Origin: Biostraticola tofi
GTDB taxonomy: Bacteria; Pseudomonadota; Gammaproteobacteria; Enterobacterales; Enterobacteriaceae
NCBI RefSeq assembly: GCF_004343195.1
Contig: NZ_SMCR01000006.1
Coordinates: forward strand, 1-64,000
Reading direction: 5' to 3'
Length of the DNA stretch: 64,000 bases
The position numbers were made by a program, and so were the translations under genes. The notes under the pieces were generated by a model that saw only the letters and a list, made by a program, of their open reading frames with translations, was not told the origin of the DNA and ran no database searches. How positions within the stretch are numbered: the first letter of the stretch is position 1; each line of letters starts with the position of its first letter. Of this stretch, positions 19,397-28,990 are shown piece by piece.

Positions 19397-20671
19397 TCAG
19401 TGTTTGGCGGTCAACAGTCGCTTTAGCAGATCCAGCGCAGCGTTGAATTGCGCAGCGGGAATAGTCAGGGGGTAAAGAAAGCGAATAACATTGCCGTGAA
19501 CGCCGCAGGTCAGCAGCAGCAAGCCCTGCGCCAGCGCCTGGGACTGAATTTTTCTGGCGTATGCAGCATCAGGTTCACCGGTCTTTGGCGAATAAAATTC
19601 GACTGCGACCATCGATCCCTGACCGCGGACCTGAGCCATTGCCGGGCACTCTATTTTCAGTTGCTCCAGCGTATCCATCAGTTGGCTGCCAAGCTGCCTG
19701 GCCCGTTGGCAGAGGTTTTCCTCTTCAATCACTTCAAGTACCGCCAGCGCCGAGGCAACCGCAACCGGATTGCCGGCATAGGTGCCGCCCAGGCCCCCAG
19801 GGCCTGGAGCATCCATTACCTCTGCCCGACCGGCCACCGCCGATATCGGCATACCGCCGCCCAGACTCTTGGCCAGGGTAATAAGATCCGCTTTAACACC
19901 GGCACAGTGTTCCATGGCGAACAATTTTCCGGTGCGGGCAAAACCGCTCTGCACTTCGTCGGCTATCAGCAGGATGCCGTGCTGATCGCAAAGCTTGCGC
20001 AGGGCAACGATAAATTCACTCGGCGCGATGTTAAAACCGCCCTCGCCCTGAATCGGCTCAAACAGGATCGCCGCTACTTGATCAGGGCTGATGTCACTCT
20101 GGAACAGACGCTGGATGCTGGCGATGGCGTCGTCTACGCTGACGCCATGCAGGGCATTGGGATACTGGGCATGGAAAACCTGCCCGGGGAAAGGGCCAAA
20201 CCCCAGCTTGTAGGGAGCCACCTTGCCGGTCAGCGCCAAGGTAAGCAGGGTACGGCCATGGAACGCACCGCCGAAAGTGATAATACCAGGACGACGAGTA
20301 TAAGCGCGGGCAATCTTGACGGCGTTTTCCACCGCTTCTGCGCCGGTGGTAAAAAAAGTGCTTTTAACCGGACCCGTTATCGGAACCAAGGCGTTGATTT
20401 TTTCGGCCAGCGTAATGTAGCTGGCATAGGGAACAATCTGATAGGCCGTGTGGGTGAAGCAATCTAACTGCCGGCGAATAGCTTCCAGCAGCCGGGGATG
20501 ACGATGGCCGGTGTTGAGCACGGCAATGCCGGCGGAAAAATCAGTAAATTCACGTCCGTCGACATCCCAAAGGGTGGCATTTTCCGCCCGGGAGGCATAA
20601 AAATCACACATAACGCCAACGCCGCGCGGCGTAGCGGCCTGACGGCGCTGTTCCAGTTCACTGTTGCTCAT
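19397..20671 (-). CDS. 4-aminobutyrate aminotransferase-like class-III transaminase
   Basis: 424 residues, the size of enteric GabT/PuuE. PLP motifs: GAEAVENAVKIAR (110-122), FGGAFHGRT (133-141), IADEVQSGFARTG (236-248) and the PLP lysine Lys268 in TLAKSLGGGMP. The family transfers the amino group of GABA (or 5-aminovalerate) to 2-oxoglutarate. No succinate-semialdehyde dehydrogenase gene adjoins it, so GABA as substrate rests on overall similarity, and gabT versus puuE cannot be decided here. Confidence 0.88.
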   Translation of the reverse strand: MSNSELEQRRQAATPRGVGVMCDFYASRAENATLWDVDGREFTDFSAGIAVLNTGHRHPRLLEAIRRQLDCFTHTAYQIVPYASYITLAEKINALVPITGPVKSTFFTTGAEAVENAVKIARAYTRRPGIITFGGAFHGRTLLTLALTGKVAPYKLGFGPFPGQVFHAQYPNALHGVSVDDAIASIQRLFQSDISPDQVAAILFEPIQGEGGFNIAPSEFIVALRKLCDQHGILLIADEVQSGFARTGKLFAMEHCAGVKADLITLAKSLGGGMPISAVAGRAEVMDAPGPGGLGGTYAGNPVAVASALAVLEVIEEENLCQRARQLGSQLMDTLEQLKIECPAMAQVRGQGSMVAVEFYSPKTGEPDAAYARKIQSQALAQGLLLLTCGVHGNVIRFLYPLTIPAAQFNAALDLLKRLLTAKH

Positions 20672-20853
20672 CGTTAGGTTCCTCTCACCAAGTGACGCGA
20701 ATATACGGCCCTGCGATAAAGCCTTAGCCCTGACTCCGGCGGGCTTTAAGTCCCGTCAGCGGCCCTATTGTAGCGCAGTTTAGTGGCGAAAATGGATCAT
20801 AATCTCAGGCCTCTGGATGATCGGGTGTAAGGCAGGATGATGAACTCTCAAAA

Positions 20854-20882
20854 CAAACACGCCGGCCCTGAGGCCGGCGTGA
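20854..20882 (-). terminator. Rho-independent terminator of the YeaQ/DUF883 transcript
   Basis: Perfect stem ACGCCGGCC/GGCCGGCGT with a 4-base loop, about 20 bases past the YeaQ-type stop codon. On the minus strand it is followed by GTTTGTTTTG, a T-rich tract. Confidence 0.75.
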
Positions 20883-20899
20883 AAGAAAGGAAGCGAGGC

Positions 20900-21148
20900 T
20901 TACCTTCGGACCAGACGGTAAATCCACAGCACCACGATAGCGCCGATGACCGCCACCACAAAACTGCCGAAGTTGAAGCCATCGACCCGGCCGAAGCCGA
21001 AGAAGGTACTGATGTAACCACCGACCACTGCACCGATGACACCCAGAATAATGGTAATGATGAATCCACCCCCATCACGCCCAGGCATGATCCACTTCGC
21101 CAGAATACCGGCAATCAGTCCAAAAATAATCCAGGATAAAATACCCAT
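20900..21148 (-). CDS. GlsB/YeaQ/YmgE-family small membrane protein
   Basis: 82 residues with three hydrophobic segments rich in glycine (WIIFGLIAGILAKWIMPG; ILGVIGAVVGGY; FVVAVIGAIVVLWIYRL). This is the transglycosylase-associated/YeaQ family, general-stress-induced inner-membrane proteins of unknown biochemical role. AAGGAG precedes the ATG, and the start lies two bases from the end of the DUF883 gene, so the two form one operon. Confidence 0.92.
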   Translation of the reverse strand: MGILSWIIFGLIAGILAKWIMPGRDGGGFIITIILGVIGAVVGGYISTFFGFGRVDGFNFGSFVVAVIGAIVVLWIYRLVRR

Positions 21149-21149
21149 A

Positions 21150-21356
21150 TCACTCTCCTTTCTTGCTGTTTAGCCACGCAGCTGCCATAAACCCTAACAG
21201 CGTGCTCACCCCAATACCTACCCAGGGATTCTGTTTGACATAGCCGCAGGTCTCTCCTGCCGCTTGCCTGAGGTGCTGATAAACATCTTCCCCGGTCTCA
21301 AATACCGTCTCCTGCAACTCGTCCGCCTGACGTCGTGCTTTGTTTCTGGAGAACAT
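21150..21356 (-). CDS. ElaB/YqjD/DUF883-type membrane-anchored protein
   Basis: 68 residues from the ATG at 21356, which has GAGGGA seven bases upstream; a longer form from 21449 has no clear ribosome site. An amphipathic helix (RRQADELQETVFETGEDVYQHLRQ) is followed by a C-terminal membrane segment (PWVGIGVSTLLGFMAAAWLNS). Family members tether ribosomes or associate with the inner membrane in stationary phase. It is co-transcribed with the YeaQ-type gene. Confidence 0.85.
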   Translation of the reverse strand: MFSRNKARRQADELQETVFETGEDVYQHLRQAAGETCGYVKQNPWVGIGVSTLLGFMAAAWLNSKKGE

Positions 21357-21485
21357 AGGCCAATCCCTCAAGTCAAAAAAATGCAAAAGTGCGGGTCGCG
21401 GAAAGAGACTTTTTTCGTAAACCTGTGTAAGTATAGACAAACTTGCCAAGTGTGCCGAAAAACATTTACCCGCTGCATTTTTTTA

Positions 21486-22163
21486 TCAGACCGGCAGATT
21501 GTTCAGTTCCAGCACGGTGAGCTGTCCGCCATAGACTGCACCGGTATCAATGTAGTATTGATTATAGTAATGCCTTATCCGGTCCAGCGGTGTATGACCG
21601 AAGAAGAAGTGCGTCGCACCCAGGATCGGATTTGACCGGCCCTGTTGATTCAGATTGATCCGCCGACGACTCCACATCAGCGCATCGGTATCCACCTGAT
21701 TACCAAATTCATAACGGTCGGCGGGATAATCCGCGTGAGCCACCACGATATGCCGCTTGCCCATATCGATATCGATCACCAGCGGCAGGGCGGCGGTGGT
21801 AGCGATCAGTTGTCTGGCCTCTTGCTGACCCTGTTCATCCAGGCGTATAAACCACTTCCCGCCGTTGGCCAGCCACAACCCATCATCGCCGGTCCTCAGC
21901 GCATCATAGGCCATTTGCTCATGATTTCCCCTGACCGCGCAAAACCAGGGCTCGTGCAATAGCCGCAGGCATTCCAGGTTATCTGCGCCGCGGTCTATCA
22001 AGTCCCCTACCGATACCAGCAGGTCGGTCTGACGGTCAAACCTTAACCGGGTGAGTTTATCCATCAGTTGCTGATAGCAGCCGTGTAAATCGCCCATGAC
22101 AAAAATGCGGCCCCACGCGGCCGGATCAATGCGCTGATAGATTTCGGTCTTGTTGCCGGTCAT
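21486..22163 (-). CDS. PrpA/PphA-type serine/threonine protein phosphatase
   Basis: 225 residues from the ATG at 22163, which follows GGGAGGAAA; an upstream start at 22184 lacks that spacing. Metallophosphoesterase motifs are all present: GDLHGCYQQL, GDLIDRGADN, RGNHEQM, then a VAHAD histidine block and FGHTP. Enteric PrpA/PrpB (PphA/PphB) dephosphorylate Ser/Thr/Tyr phosphoproteins and have been linked to protein-misfolding signalling. It is divergent from an EamA gene. Confidence 0.9.
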   Translation of the reverse strand: MTGNKTEIYQRIDPAAWGRIFVMGDLHGCYQQLMDKLTRLRFDRQTDLLVSVGDLIDRGADNLECLRLLHEPWFCAVRGNHEQMAYDALRTGDDGLWLANGGKWFIRLDEQGQQEARQLIATTAALPLVIDIDMGKRHIVVAHADYPADRYEFGNQVDTDALMWSRRRINLNQQGRSNPILGATHFFFGHTPLDRIRHYYNQYYIDTGAVYGGQLTVLELNNLPV

Positions 22164-22424
22164 CAAATTTCCTCCCATCGACAAGCCCGGGATGGCATAT
22201 CCCGGTAAAGAGTCTTTCCAGGCTCACATAATAGCACTGCCTGCGCCCCGGCGGGCCGTCAGTCATACCGATGCCGCTGATAAATTGAATATACCCCCTA
22301 CTACGCGGTGAAAAACCCGCATCACTCGGCCATAACCCGGTTATTATAATGGCGGTATCGGTAGCACCGGCAGGCGTTGCTGAGCGACTTTCTTCAGGAT
22401 GCAGATAATATAACGGGACGCTTG

Positions 22425-23279
22425 ATGAACAAACGCATTGCGATTATCGGGCTGAATATTTCAGCATTGTTTTTCGGTATTTCCGGCATTCTGGGCAAAG
22501 TGATAAACCTGACGCCAGCCGCGATTGTGTTTGGCCGCGCACTGTTTGCGGTGGGGGTGCTGGCCTTGCTGATGATATGCGTGCGCAGTTTTCGCTGGGA
22601 GTGGATAAGCGGTAAAAGCCTGCGGGTGGTTATCTTGGGCGCCCTGTTTCTGGCCGGTCATTGGTTGACCTTCTTTATTGCCGTCAAAACGGCCGGTGTG
22701 GCGATTGCGACGCTGGGCTTCGCCAGTTTCCCGGCTTTTACCACGCTAGGTGAAAGTGTGGCCTTTCGTGAACGCATTCACTTGCCGGAGTGGACCTTGA
22801 TCGGTCTGATTTGCCTCGGACTGGTACTGGTATGCCCATCGTTTGACTTTTCGAGCGGCGGCACCCGGGGATTTCTCTGGGGCATACTGTCCGGTGGGCT
22901 GCTGGCATTATTGATAATCTGTAATCGCCTGACGGCGCTGCAGGTGCGCCCGGTGCAGGCGGCCCTGTGCCAGAATCTGGTGATTATGCTATTACTGCTG
23001 CCAGCGGCCTGGGGCGCACTTTTGCAGGCCTCTGCCGTCGACTGGCTCGGTCTGCTTGCGTTAGGGGCGCTTTGTACCGGTGTGGCGCACAGCCTGCTGG
23101 TCACCAGCCTGCGCTTTGTCAAAGCCCGCGCGGCGGCGGTATTTTTTGCCCTCGAGCCGGTGTATGCCATCCTGTTTGCCTGGATTCTGTTCGCCGAGCA
23201 ACCCAGCCTGATGATGTTCGCCGGGGCAGCGCTGATCATTTTATCTGTGGTCGGCTATGCCCTTTACAAAGCGGACTGA
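22425..23279 (+). CDS. EamA/DMT-superfamily transporter
   Basis: 284 residues from the ATG at 22425 (MNKRIAIIGLN), which begins exactly at the first transmembrane helix. A start at 22377 would add 16 polar residues. Ten predicted membrane segments in two EamA repeats. The substrate is unknown; relatives export amino acids or other metabolites. The gene converges on hutU, with a hairpin-rich repeat between them. Confidence 0.87.
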   Translation: MNKRIAIIGLNISALFFGISGILGKVINLTPAAIVFGRALFAVGVLALLMICVRSFRWEWISGKSLRVVILGALFLAGHWLTFFIAVKTAGVAIATLGFASFPAFTTLGESVAFRERIHLPEWTLIGLICLGLVLVCPSFDFSSGGTRGFLWGILSGGLLALLIICNRLTALQVRPVQAALCQNLVIMLLLLPAAWGALLQASAVDWLGLLALGALCTGVAHSLLVTSLRFVKARAAAVFFALEPVYAILFAWILFAEQPSLMMFAGAALIILSVVGYALYKAD

Positions 23280-23318
23280 CGGCTGATGCCGAGCGGCGCA
23301 TCGGCCGCCGAGTCCGGG

Positions 23319-23450
23319 GAAAATATTGCCAAGCTCGGCGATGGCGGTCACCGAGCCCGGCACACATATTATCAAACTGGGCGATGGTGGCGGCCGCCCA
23401 GTCCAGCGCAAAGCTAGTCACGCTGGGCGATGGTGGCGGCCGAGAATGAC
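23319..23450. repeat. Imperfect hairpin-forming repeats between EamA gene and hutU
   Basis: Three related blocks built on CT(C/G)GGCGATGG(C/T)GG. The first forms GCTCGG/CCGAGC around its core and the second CTGGGC/GCCCAG; the third has lost its right arm. They sit between convergent genes and could act as bidirectional terminators or REP-like elements. There are no strong T-runs. Confidence 0.6.
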
Positions 23451-23526
23451 GCGGCCGGGATACAGAAATTGATGCACCGTCAGCGCTTTCTTCCTTACGC
23501 CACTCTGGTTGATAAAGTCATCCCGA

Positions 23527-25209
23527 TCAGGCCAGCGGCAAATTGAGTCCATGGCGTTGGGCACAGTCTGCCGCCAGTTGATAGCCGGCATCCGCATGGC
23601 GCATGACCCCGGAAGCCGGATCGTTCCACAGTACCCGTTCCAATCGTTTATCGGCCTCAGGGGTGCCATCGCAAACAATGACCATGCCCGCATGCTGGGA
23701 AAAGCCCATCCCGACCCCGCCGCCGTGATGCAGGCTGACCCAGGTGGCGCCCCCTGCGGTATTGAGCAGCGCATTGAGTAATGGCCAGTCGGAGACCGCA
23801 TCGCTGCCGTCTTTCATTGCTTCCGTTTCACGGTTGGGCGACGCCACCGACCCGCAGTCCAGATGATCGCGGCCGATAACGATCGGCGCTTTCAGTTCGC
23901 CATTGCGCACCATTTCATTAAACGCCAGCCCCGCCAGATGACGCTCGCCCAGCCCCAGCCAGCAGATACGCGCCGGCAGCCCCTGGAAGGCAATGCGTTC
24001 CCGGGCCATATCCAGCCAGTTATGCAGCAACCGGTTGTCAGGGAACAGCTGTTTCAATTTGGCATCGGTCTTATAGATGTCTTCCGGGCAGCCCGAGAGC
24101 GCCACCCAGCGGAACGGTCCCTTACCTTCACAGAACAGCGGACGGATATAGGCCGGCACAAAGCCGGGAAAATCGAATGCCCGGCTGACGCCCTCTTCCA
24201 GCGCTACCTGGCGGATATTGTTGCCGTAATCCACCGTCGGTACGCCCATATCGTGAAAGGCCAGCATGGCATTGACATGGACCGCCATTGATTGGCGGGA
24301 GGCGCTGATAACGCCCTGAGGATTATTCTTACGGCCGTCATGCCACTGTTCCAGCGTCCAGCCGGCCGGCAAATAGCCATTAAGCGGATCATGGGCCGAG
24401 GTTTGGTCGGTGACGATATGCGGACGTGGCCCGCCAGCGGCCGCACGCCGCGCCAGCTCAGGCAGAATATCGGCCGCATTGCCCAGCAGGCCGACCGAGA
24501 TGGCTTCACGCCGCTCGCAGGCCTGCTGAATCATCTCCAGCGCTTCATCGATATTGTAGGCTTTGTGGTCCAGATAGCGGGTACGGAGCCGGAAATCAAT
24601 GCGCGACTCCTGACATTCAATCGCCAGCACCGAGGCGCCGGCCAATACCCCGGCCAAGGGCTGCGCGCCCCCCATGCCGCCAAGACCGGCGGTCAGGATC
24701 CATTTACCGGCCAGCGATCCATCATAATGCTGGCGGCCAGCCTCGGCAAAGGTCTCAAAAGTGCCCTGTACGATGCCCTGGGCACCGATATAAATCCAGG
24801 AGCCGGCGGTCATCTGGCCGTACATCATTAGCCCAGCCTGGTCCAACTGATGAAAATGCTGCCAGTTAGCCCAGTGAGGCACCAGATTGGAATTGGCGAT
24901 CAGCACCCGCGGGGCGTTTTCATGGGTTCGGAATACCCCGACCGGTTTGCCGGACTGCACCAGCAGGGTTTCATCTTCATTCAGATTACGCAGGCAGTCG
25001 AGGATCGCCTCAAAGCTCGGCCAGTTACGCGCCGCTTTGCCGATGCCGCCATACACCACCAGATCTTCAGGCCGTTCGGCCACATCCGGATCCAGATTGT
25101 TTTGCAGCATGCGATAGGCCGCTTCGATCAACCAGTTTTTACAGCTGAGTTTGGTGCCGTGCGGTGCGCTGACCGGTCGGGAGACGGCGTGGCTAAAATC
25201 TGTTTTCAT
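23527..25209 (-). CDS. hutU: Urocanate hydratase HutU
   Basis: 560 residues from the ATG at 25209 (AAGGA six bases upstream), the usual length. Converts urocanate to 4-imidazolone-5-propanoate using tightly bound NAD as electrophile, step two of histidine degradation. Glycine-rich [11 protein letters not shown] (NAD site), TDQTSAHDP and [12 protein letters not shown] (active-site cysteine) are conserved. It starts 10 bp after hutH, so hutHU is one transcription unit. Confidence 0.97.
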   Translation of the reverse strand: MKTDFSHAVSRPVSAPHGTKLSCKNWLIEAAYRMLQNNLDPDVAERPEDLVVYGGIGKAARNWPSFEAILDCLRNLNEDETLLVQSGKPVGVFRTHENAPRVLIANSNLVPHWANWQHFHQLDQAGLMMYGQMTAGSWIYIGAQGIVQGTFETFAEAGRQHYDGSLAGKWILTAGLGGMGGAQPLAGVLAGASVLAIECQESRIDFRLRTRYLDHKAYNIDEALEMIQQACERREAISVGLLGNAADILPELARRAAAGGPRPHIVTDQTSAHDPLNGYLPAGWTLEQWHDGRKNNPQGVISASRQSMAVHVNAMLAFHDMGVPTVDYGNNIRQVALEEGVSRAFDFPGFVPAYIRPLFCEGKGPFRWVALSGCPEDIYKTDAKLKQLFPDNRLLHNWLDMARERIAFQGLPARICWLGLGERHLAGLAFNEMVRNGELKAPIVIGRDHLDCGSVASPNRETEAMKDGSDAVSDWPLLNALLNTAGGATWVSLHHGGGVGMGFSQHAGMVIVCDGTPEADKRLERVLWNDPASGVMRHADAGYQLAADCAQRHGLNLPLA

Positions 25210-25219
25210 CTGGGATCCT

Positions 25220-26785
25220 TTATTGTTCAATGCCGGTGGCATAACTGGGTAATAACGCTAATACCGGTGCTGGCCAGGCAGTTTCAGCCACCCAGTTGCG
25301 CATAGCCTCGATATCAGGCGCCAGCAGGCGATCTTGGTCGAGGAATTCCACCCGCTGCCGAATGCCGGATAGCAGTGCTTCAATCGTTGCCGAGCTTTGC
25401 AGGGGACGATTAAAATCAATGCCCTGGGCGGCGGCCATGGCCTCGATGCCTACCACGACCGCGGTATTAAACGTCATATCGCCCAGCCGGCGGGCGGCAA
25501 AGGTTGCCATCGACACATGGTCTTCCTGATTGGCAGAGGTCGGCAGGCTGTCGACGCTCGCCGGATGGGCCAGGGATTTATTCTCCGACGCCAGCGCCGC
25601 CGCCGTTACCTGGGCTATCATAAAGCCGGAATTGACGCCGCCTTCGCTGACCAGAAACGGCGGCAGTCCAGACAGGCCGGTATCCAGCAGCAGCGCCAGG
25701 CGCCGCTCGGAGATAGCGCCAATCTCCGCCACCGCCAGGGCGATAATGTCGGCGGCAAATGCCACCGGTTCCGCATGAAAGTTACCGCCGGAAATCACTT
25801 CCCCGGTATCGGTAAATACCAGCGGATTATCCGAAGCCGCGTTAGCTTCAATGGTCAGTGTGCGGGCGGCAAAATAAAGATTATCCAGGCAGGCACCCAT
25901 TACCTGAGGCACGCAGCGGATAGAATACGGATCCTGTACCCGGCCGCAGTGCGCATGTGAGTCCAGTATTTCGCTGCCTGCCAGCAATGAAGACACCGCC
26001 GCTGCGACCGCTATCTGCCCCTGCTGGCCACGGGCTTGATGGATACGGGCATCGAACGGTTTTATCGACCCTTTGATCGCTTCCAGGGACAGCGTCCCGG
26101 CGACCAAACCGGCGGCGAAGGCGCGCTCGGCTTCAAACAGGCCAACCAGCGCCAGGGCGGTAGACACTTGCGTCCCGTTAAGCAGGGCCAGCCCCTCTTT
26201 GGGCGCCAGTTCAATCGGCACCAGCCCGGCCAACTTCAGCCCGTCAACCGCGCTGATAAGCTGGCCGTCGACCCTCACCTGCCCTTCTCCCAGCAACATC
26301 AGTGAAAGATGGGCCAGCGGCGCCAGATCCCCCGAAGCCCCTACCGATCCTTTCTCAGGAATACAGGGCATCACGCCCCGGTTGTACAAGGCAATCAGTG
26401 CCTCAACTACCGACAGTCTGATGCCGGAATGCCCGCGGCTGAGGCTGATAATTTTACCGGCCATCACCAGGCGCAGCACCGGATCTGCCAGCAGCTTGCC
26501 GATGCCGACACTGTGCGACAACACCAGATTACGCTGCAGCTCAGCCAGCCGGGACGCCGGAATGCGGGTCTGGGCCAGTTTGCCAAAGCCGGTGTTGATG
26601 CCATAGACGGTTTCACCGCCGGCCAAAATAGTGCCAATGGTCTGCTGGGCGCGTTCAATCGCGCCAACCGCGGCCGGGTCAAGGGATAATTCCACCTCGC
26701 CCAGATAAATGGCGCGCAGGGCAGCCAAATCTACCGCACCCGGCACCAGGCGATAGGGCCGTAAAACTGTGGTCGACAATGACAT
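25220..26785 (-). CDS. hutH: Histidine ammonia-lyase HutH
   Basis: 521 residues. Deaminates L-histidine to urocanate, the first step of the hut pathway. The self-made MIO electrophile comes from Ala150-Ser151-Gly152 in [15 protein letters not shown]. Conserved YGINTGFG (61-68), [12 protein letters not shown] segment and QEDHVSMA are present. AGGAAT precedes the ATG, and a candidate HutC operator (26796-26807) lies right upstream of the ribosome site. Confidence 0.97.
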   Translation of the reverse strand: MSLSTTVLRPYRLVPGAVDLAALRAIYLGEVELSLDPAAVGAIERAQQTIGTILAGGETVYGINTGFGKLAQTRIPASRLAELQRNLVLSHSVGIGKLLADPVLRLVMAGKIISLSRGHSGIRLSVVEALIALYNRGVMPCIPEKGSVGASGDLAPLAHLSLMLLGEGQVRVDGQLISAVDGLKLAGLVPIELAPKEGLALLNGTQVSTALALVGLFEAERAFAAGLVAGTLSLEAIKGSIKPFDARIHQARGQQGQIAVAAAVSSLLAGSEILDSHAHCGRVQDPYSIRCVPQVMGACLDNLYFAARTLTIEANAASDNPLVFTDTGEVISGGNFHAEPVAFAADIIALAVAEIGAISERRLALLLDTGLSGLPPFLVSEGGVNSGFMIAQVTAAALASENKSLAHPASVDSLPTSANQEDHVSMATFAARRLGDMTFNTAVVVGIEAMAAAQGIDFNRPLQSSATIEALLSGIRQRVEFLDQDRLLAPDIEAMRNWVAETAWPAPVLALLPSYATGIEQ

Positions 26786-26795
26786 AATCTATTCC

Positions 26796-26807
26796 TGTAT
26801 AGACAAG
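26796..26807. promoter_or_regulatory. Candidate HutC operator at hutH
   Basis: TGTATAGACAAG, close to the TGTATATACAAG core known for HutC, 11 bases before the hutH ATG. The distal candidate at 27055-27066 has the same motif (TTGTATAGACAG on the minus strand). Confidence 0.6.
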
Positions 26808-27054
26808 CAAGCTTAAAATGAAAGCGCGAGGATCAATCGCGCTGCTGCAGCCGCCGTTCGGTGGGTCAAGGCACCGGTCCCTGCAGGGTTTTGCTGCAGG
26901 AGCGCCGAAGATAGCTACCTTATTCGCCATAAAAATGGCGTCGTCAATATTGTGAGTCGATAACCGCGCCGTTTTACGAGATGACTCCCAAATTCTGTTC
27001 AGTTATGCCTTTAAAGGAAGGGAGGCCGGCGGTTGGGAACGTCGCTGTACTAAC

Positions 27055-27066
27055 CTGTCTATACAA
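27055..27066. promoter_or_regulatory. Candidate distal HutC operator upstream of hutH
   Basis: CTGTCTATACAA, the complement of TTGTATAGACAG, about 270 bp upstream of hutH. It shares the TGTATAGACA core with the proximal site. Confidence 0.5.
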
Positions 27067-27163
27067 CGACAATGATGCTAAGCAATCCCCGTGCCAGAAG
27101 CACAGCATGTTCAGACATAAGCAAAGGCGAAAGAATTGCTTCAGGGTGGTCGGGTAATAGGAT

Positions 27164-27287
27164 GGCAATCAGGACTGGCAGATAGACAGGCAATCAGCAC
27201 TGGCGGCTAGACAGGCAATCAAAACTGGTGGCTAGACAGGCAATCAGCACTGGCGGCTAGGCAGGTAGTCAGCACTGCGGCTAGGCC
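27164..27287. repeat. 25-bp tandem repeat, five copies
   Basis: Units start at 27164, 27189, 27214, 27239 and 27264. The core is GGCAATCAGCACTGG followed by CGGCTAGACA. The outer copies are more diverged than the second and fourth. It lies between hutH and hutD and shows no coding sense. Confidence 0.9.
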
Positions 27288-27483
27288 GTAGGCAGGTTGA
27301 TGAGTGAGTGAGCAAAACAATGTCAAACGGCATGTGGTTAATCAAACCATAGATGGTTGTCTGTCGCCGCTGGGCCACCCAAAAGCTGGGTCGCCCCAAA
27401 AGGGAGCATTCACGGGTCCATAGCGGTGCAAGACCGGACATAACTACGCTGCAGGTCCGGCCAACGGTTTACCACCGCCGGCG

Positions 27484-28098
27484 CTAACCCGCCGCCGGGA
27501 ATATATCCGCCCATAGGGCCAAGCAGTGCTCATCTTGCGGTACCAGGCTGGCGTACTGGTTGGATAGATGCCACCACAGCCCTTCTTCGGGGCCCAGCAC
27601 CCGGGAACCGTTGACCTTCGGCAAGCCTTCCTGACCGACAATGTCATAGCGCCAGCTTCCTTTCAGCACATACACCACCCCGCTATGGCCGGCGGTCAGC
27701 AACTGTAACGAAGACGCCGCCCTCACTTTGGCCTGCCACGCTGGCCGGCGGGTCATGATATTGAAATCCAGGCTGGTCCCGCCCAACAGAGTAGTATCTA
27801 TCGGCCATTCGCCATCAAATTCCCAAGGTTCGCCTACCACCGTCAGGGCATGGCAACTGCCGGTATCACTACGTTCCAGCTTGACCCCGTCACCGGACAA
27901 CAGGGTAATAATCCGGTCGGTAGCGGGAAACCGCGAGAAAGGCCCCTGCTGTTCAATGGTGGCGATACTGGCTCGCCAGGCAAAAGCCTCGGCATCATCG
28001 TCGGTCGGCAAACTGGCTATCTGGCGGGTTTCGCCACCGCCGTTGCGCCAGCGACTGACCGCCAGTCGATCATAATGAAAATAAACAGGTAAACTCAT
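27484..28098 (-). CDS. hutD: HutD-family protein
   Basis: 204 residues. Cupin-fold HutD family, with the N-terminal signature RWRNGGGETRQI (17-28) and the ISDP-like FNIMTRR. In Pseudomonas, HutD is thought to limit hut expression, possibly by binding formylglutamate-like intermediates; its exact role is not settled. It is divergent from hutC across a 116-bp gap that holds a strong HutC operator. Confidence 0.93.
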   Translation of the reverse strand: MSLPVYFHYDRLAVSRWRNGGGETRQIASLPTDDDAEAFAWRASIATIEQQGPFSRFPATDRIITLLSGDGVKLERSDTGSCHALTVVGEPWEFDGEWPIDTTLLGGTSLDFNIMTRRPAWQAKVRAASSLQLLTAGHSGVVYVLKGSWRYDIVGQEGLPKVNGSRVLGPEEGLWWHLSNQYASLVPQDEHCLALWADIFPAAG

Positions 28099-28137
28099 TT
28101 AGCTATTGGCCTCTGGGTCACAGGAAATGCTTATCTA

Positions 28138-28158
28138 CTTGTATATACATATACATAC
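28138..28158. promoter_or_regulatory. Candidate HutC operator between hutD and hutC
   Basis: CTTGTATATACATATACATAC contains the HutC half-sites in inverted and direct form (CTTGTATA, TATACA twice). Its location between the divergent hutD and hutCIG units would allow autoregulation of both. Confidence 0.7.
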
Positions 28159-28214
28159 GCTGCATTCGACAGTAAACTGTTTTCTACTCTCTCTTGGTTT
28201 TCCGGAGGCCTGAA

Positions 28215-28967
28215 GTGGCTGAACTGCAGTCGGCGGCACAACTCTCAGCGGTAATGAGTGCGACGCCTGCGCCGATTTACCAGCGCGTCAAGCAGGCCAT
28301 CGTGCAGCAGATCCGCACCGGCGTCTGGGCGGCCCACCAGCGAATTCCTTCGGAAAGTGAACTGGTGGCGGAGCTAGGCGTAAGCCGCATGACCATCAAT
28401 CGGGCGCTGCGTGAATTGACCGCTGAAGGCTATCTGCTGCGCATGCAGGGCGTGGGGACCTTCGTTGCTGAAGCCAAACCCCAGACCGCGCTGCTCGAAG
28501 TCCGCAATATCGCTGATGAAATCGCTGCCCGCGGCCATCGGCACAGCAGCCGCCTGCTGGCGCTGGAGGCTCGCCCGGCCAGTAATGTAGAGGCGATCTC
28601 TCTGGGTATCCCTGCAGGCAGCCCGCTGTTTCACTCGCTGATCGTCCATTACGAGGACGATATCGCCGTGCAGATTGAAGATCGCAGCGTCAACCCATTC
28701 GCTGCGCCAGACTATATGCAGCAGGATTTTTCAGTTATTACCCCTTATATTTACCTGACCCAGGTGGCGCCATTAAGCGCCGGTGAACACCGGGTTGAGG
28801 CGATTAATCCCAGCCCGCGGGAACGTGAACTGCTGCAGCTCTCCGCCGGCGAACCCTGCCTGTTGATTCATCGCCGCACCTGGTCGGGTTCGGCGGTAGT
28901 GACCTGGGCCCGACTGTTGTATCCTGGGTCGCGCTATCAGCTGTTTGGCAGCTTTAACGTTGACTGA
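28215..28967 (+). CDS. hutC: Histidine utilization repressor HutC (GntR/UTRA)
   Basis: 250 residues from a GTG at 28215 with GGAGG seven bases upstream; an in-frame TTG at 28194 lies before that ribosome site and is less likely. A GntR winged helix (about 20-85; [22 protein letters not shown]) is followed by a UTRA effector domain (about 100-245) that binds urocanate in this family. It leads the hutC-hutI-hutG unit (gaps 23 and 27 bp). Confidence 0.95.
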   Translation: MAELQSAAQLSAVMSATPAPIYQRVKQAIVQQIRTGVWAAHQRIPSESELVAELGVSRMTINRALRELTAEGYLLRMQGVGTFVAEAKPQTALLEVRNIADEIAARGHRHSSRLLALEARPASNVEAISLGIPAGSPLFHSLIVHYEDDIAVQIEDRSVNPFAAPDYMQQDFSVITPYIYLTQVAPLSAGEHRVEAINPSPRERELLQLSAGEPCLLIHRRTWSGSAVVTWARLLYPGSRYQLFGSFNVD

Positions 28968-28990
28968 TTGTCTTATCCGGAGAAGCGTTT

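Larger units (their letters stand above)
26786..27483. other. hutH upstream region
   Basis: A 698-bp gap between hutH and hutD. It holds two HutC-like operators and a 25-bp repeat array (listed separately). Short open frames here lack any family resemblance, and I call no gene. Confidence 0.5.

Noticed and set aside
27164..27287. Possible CRISPR array (25-bp units)
   Set aside because: No spacers, only five head-to-tail imperfect copies, no cas genes.
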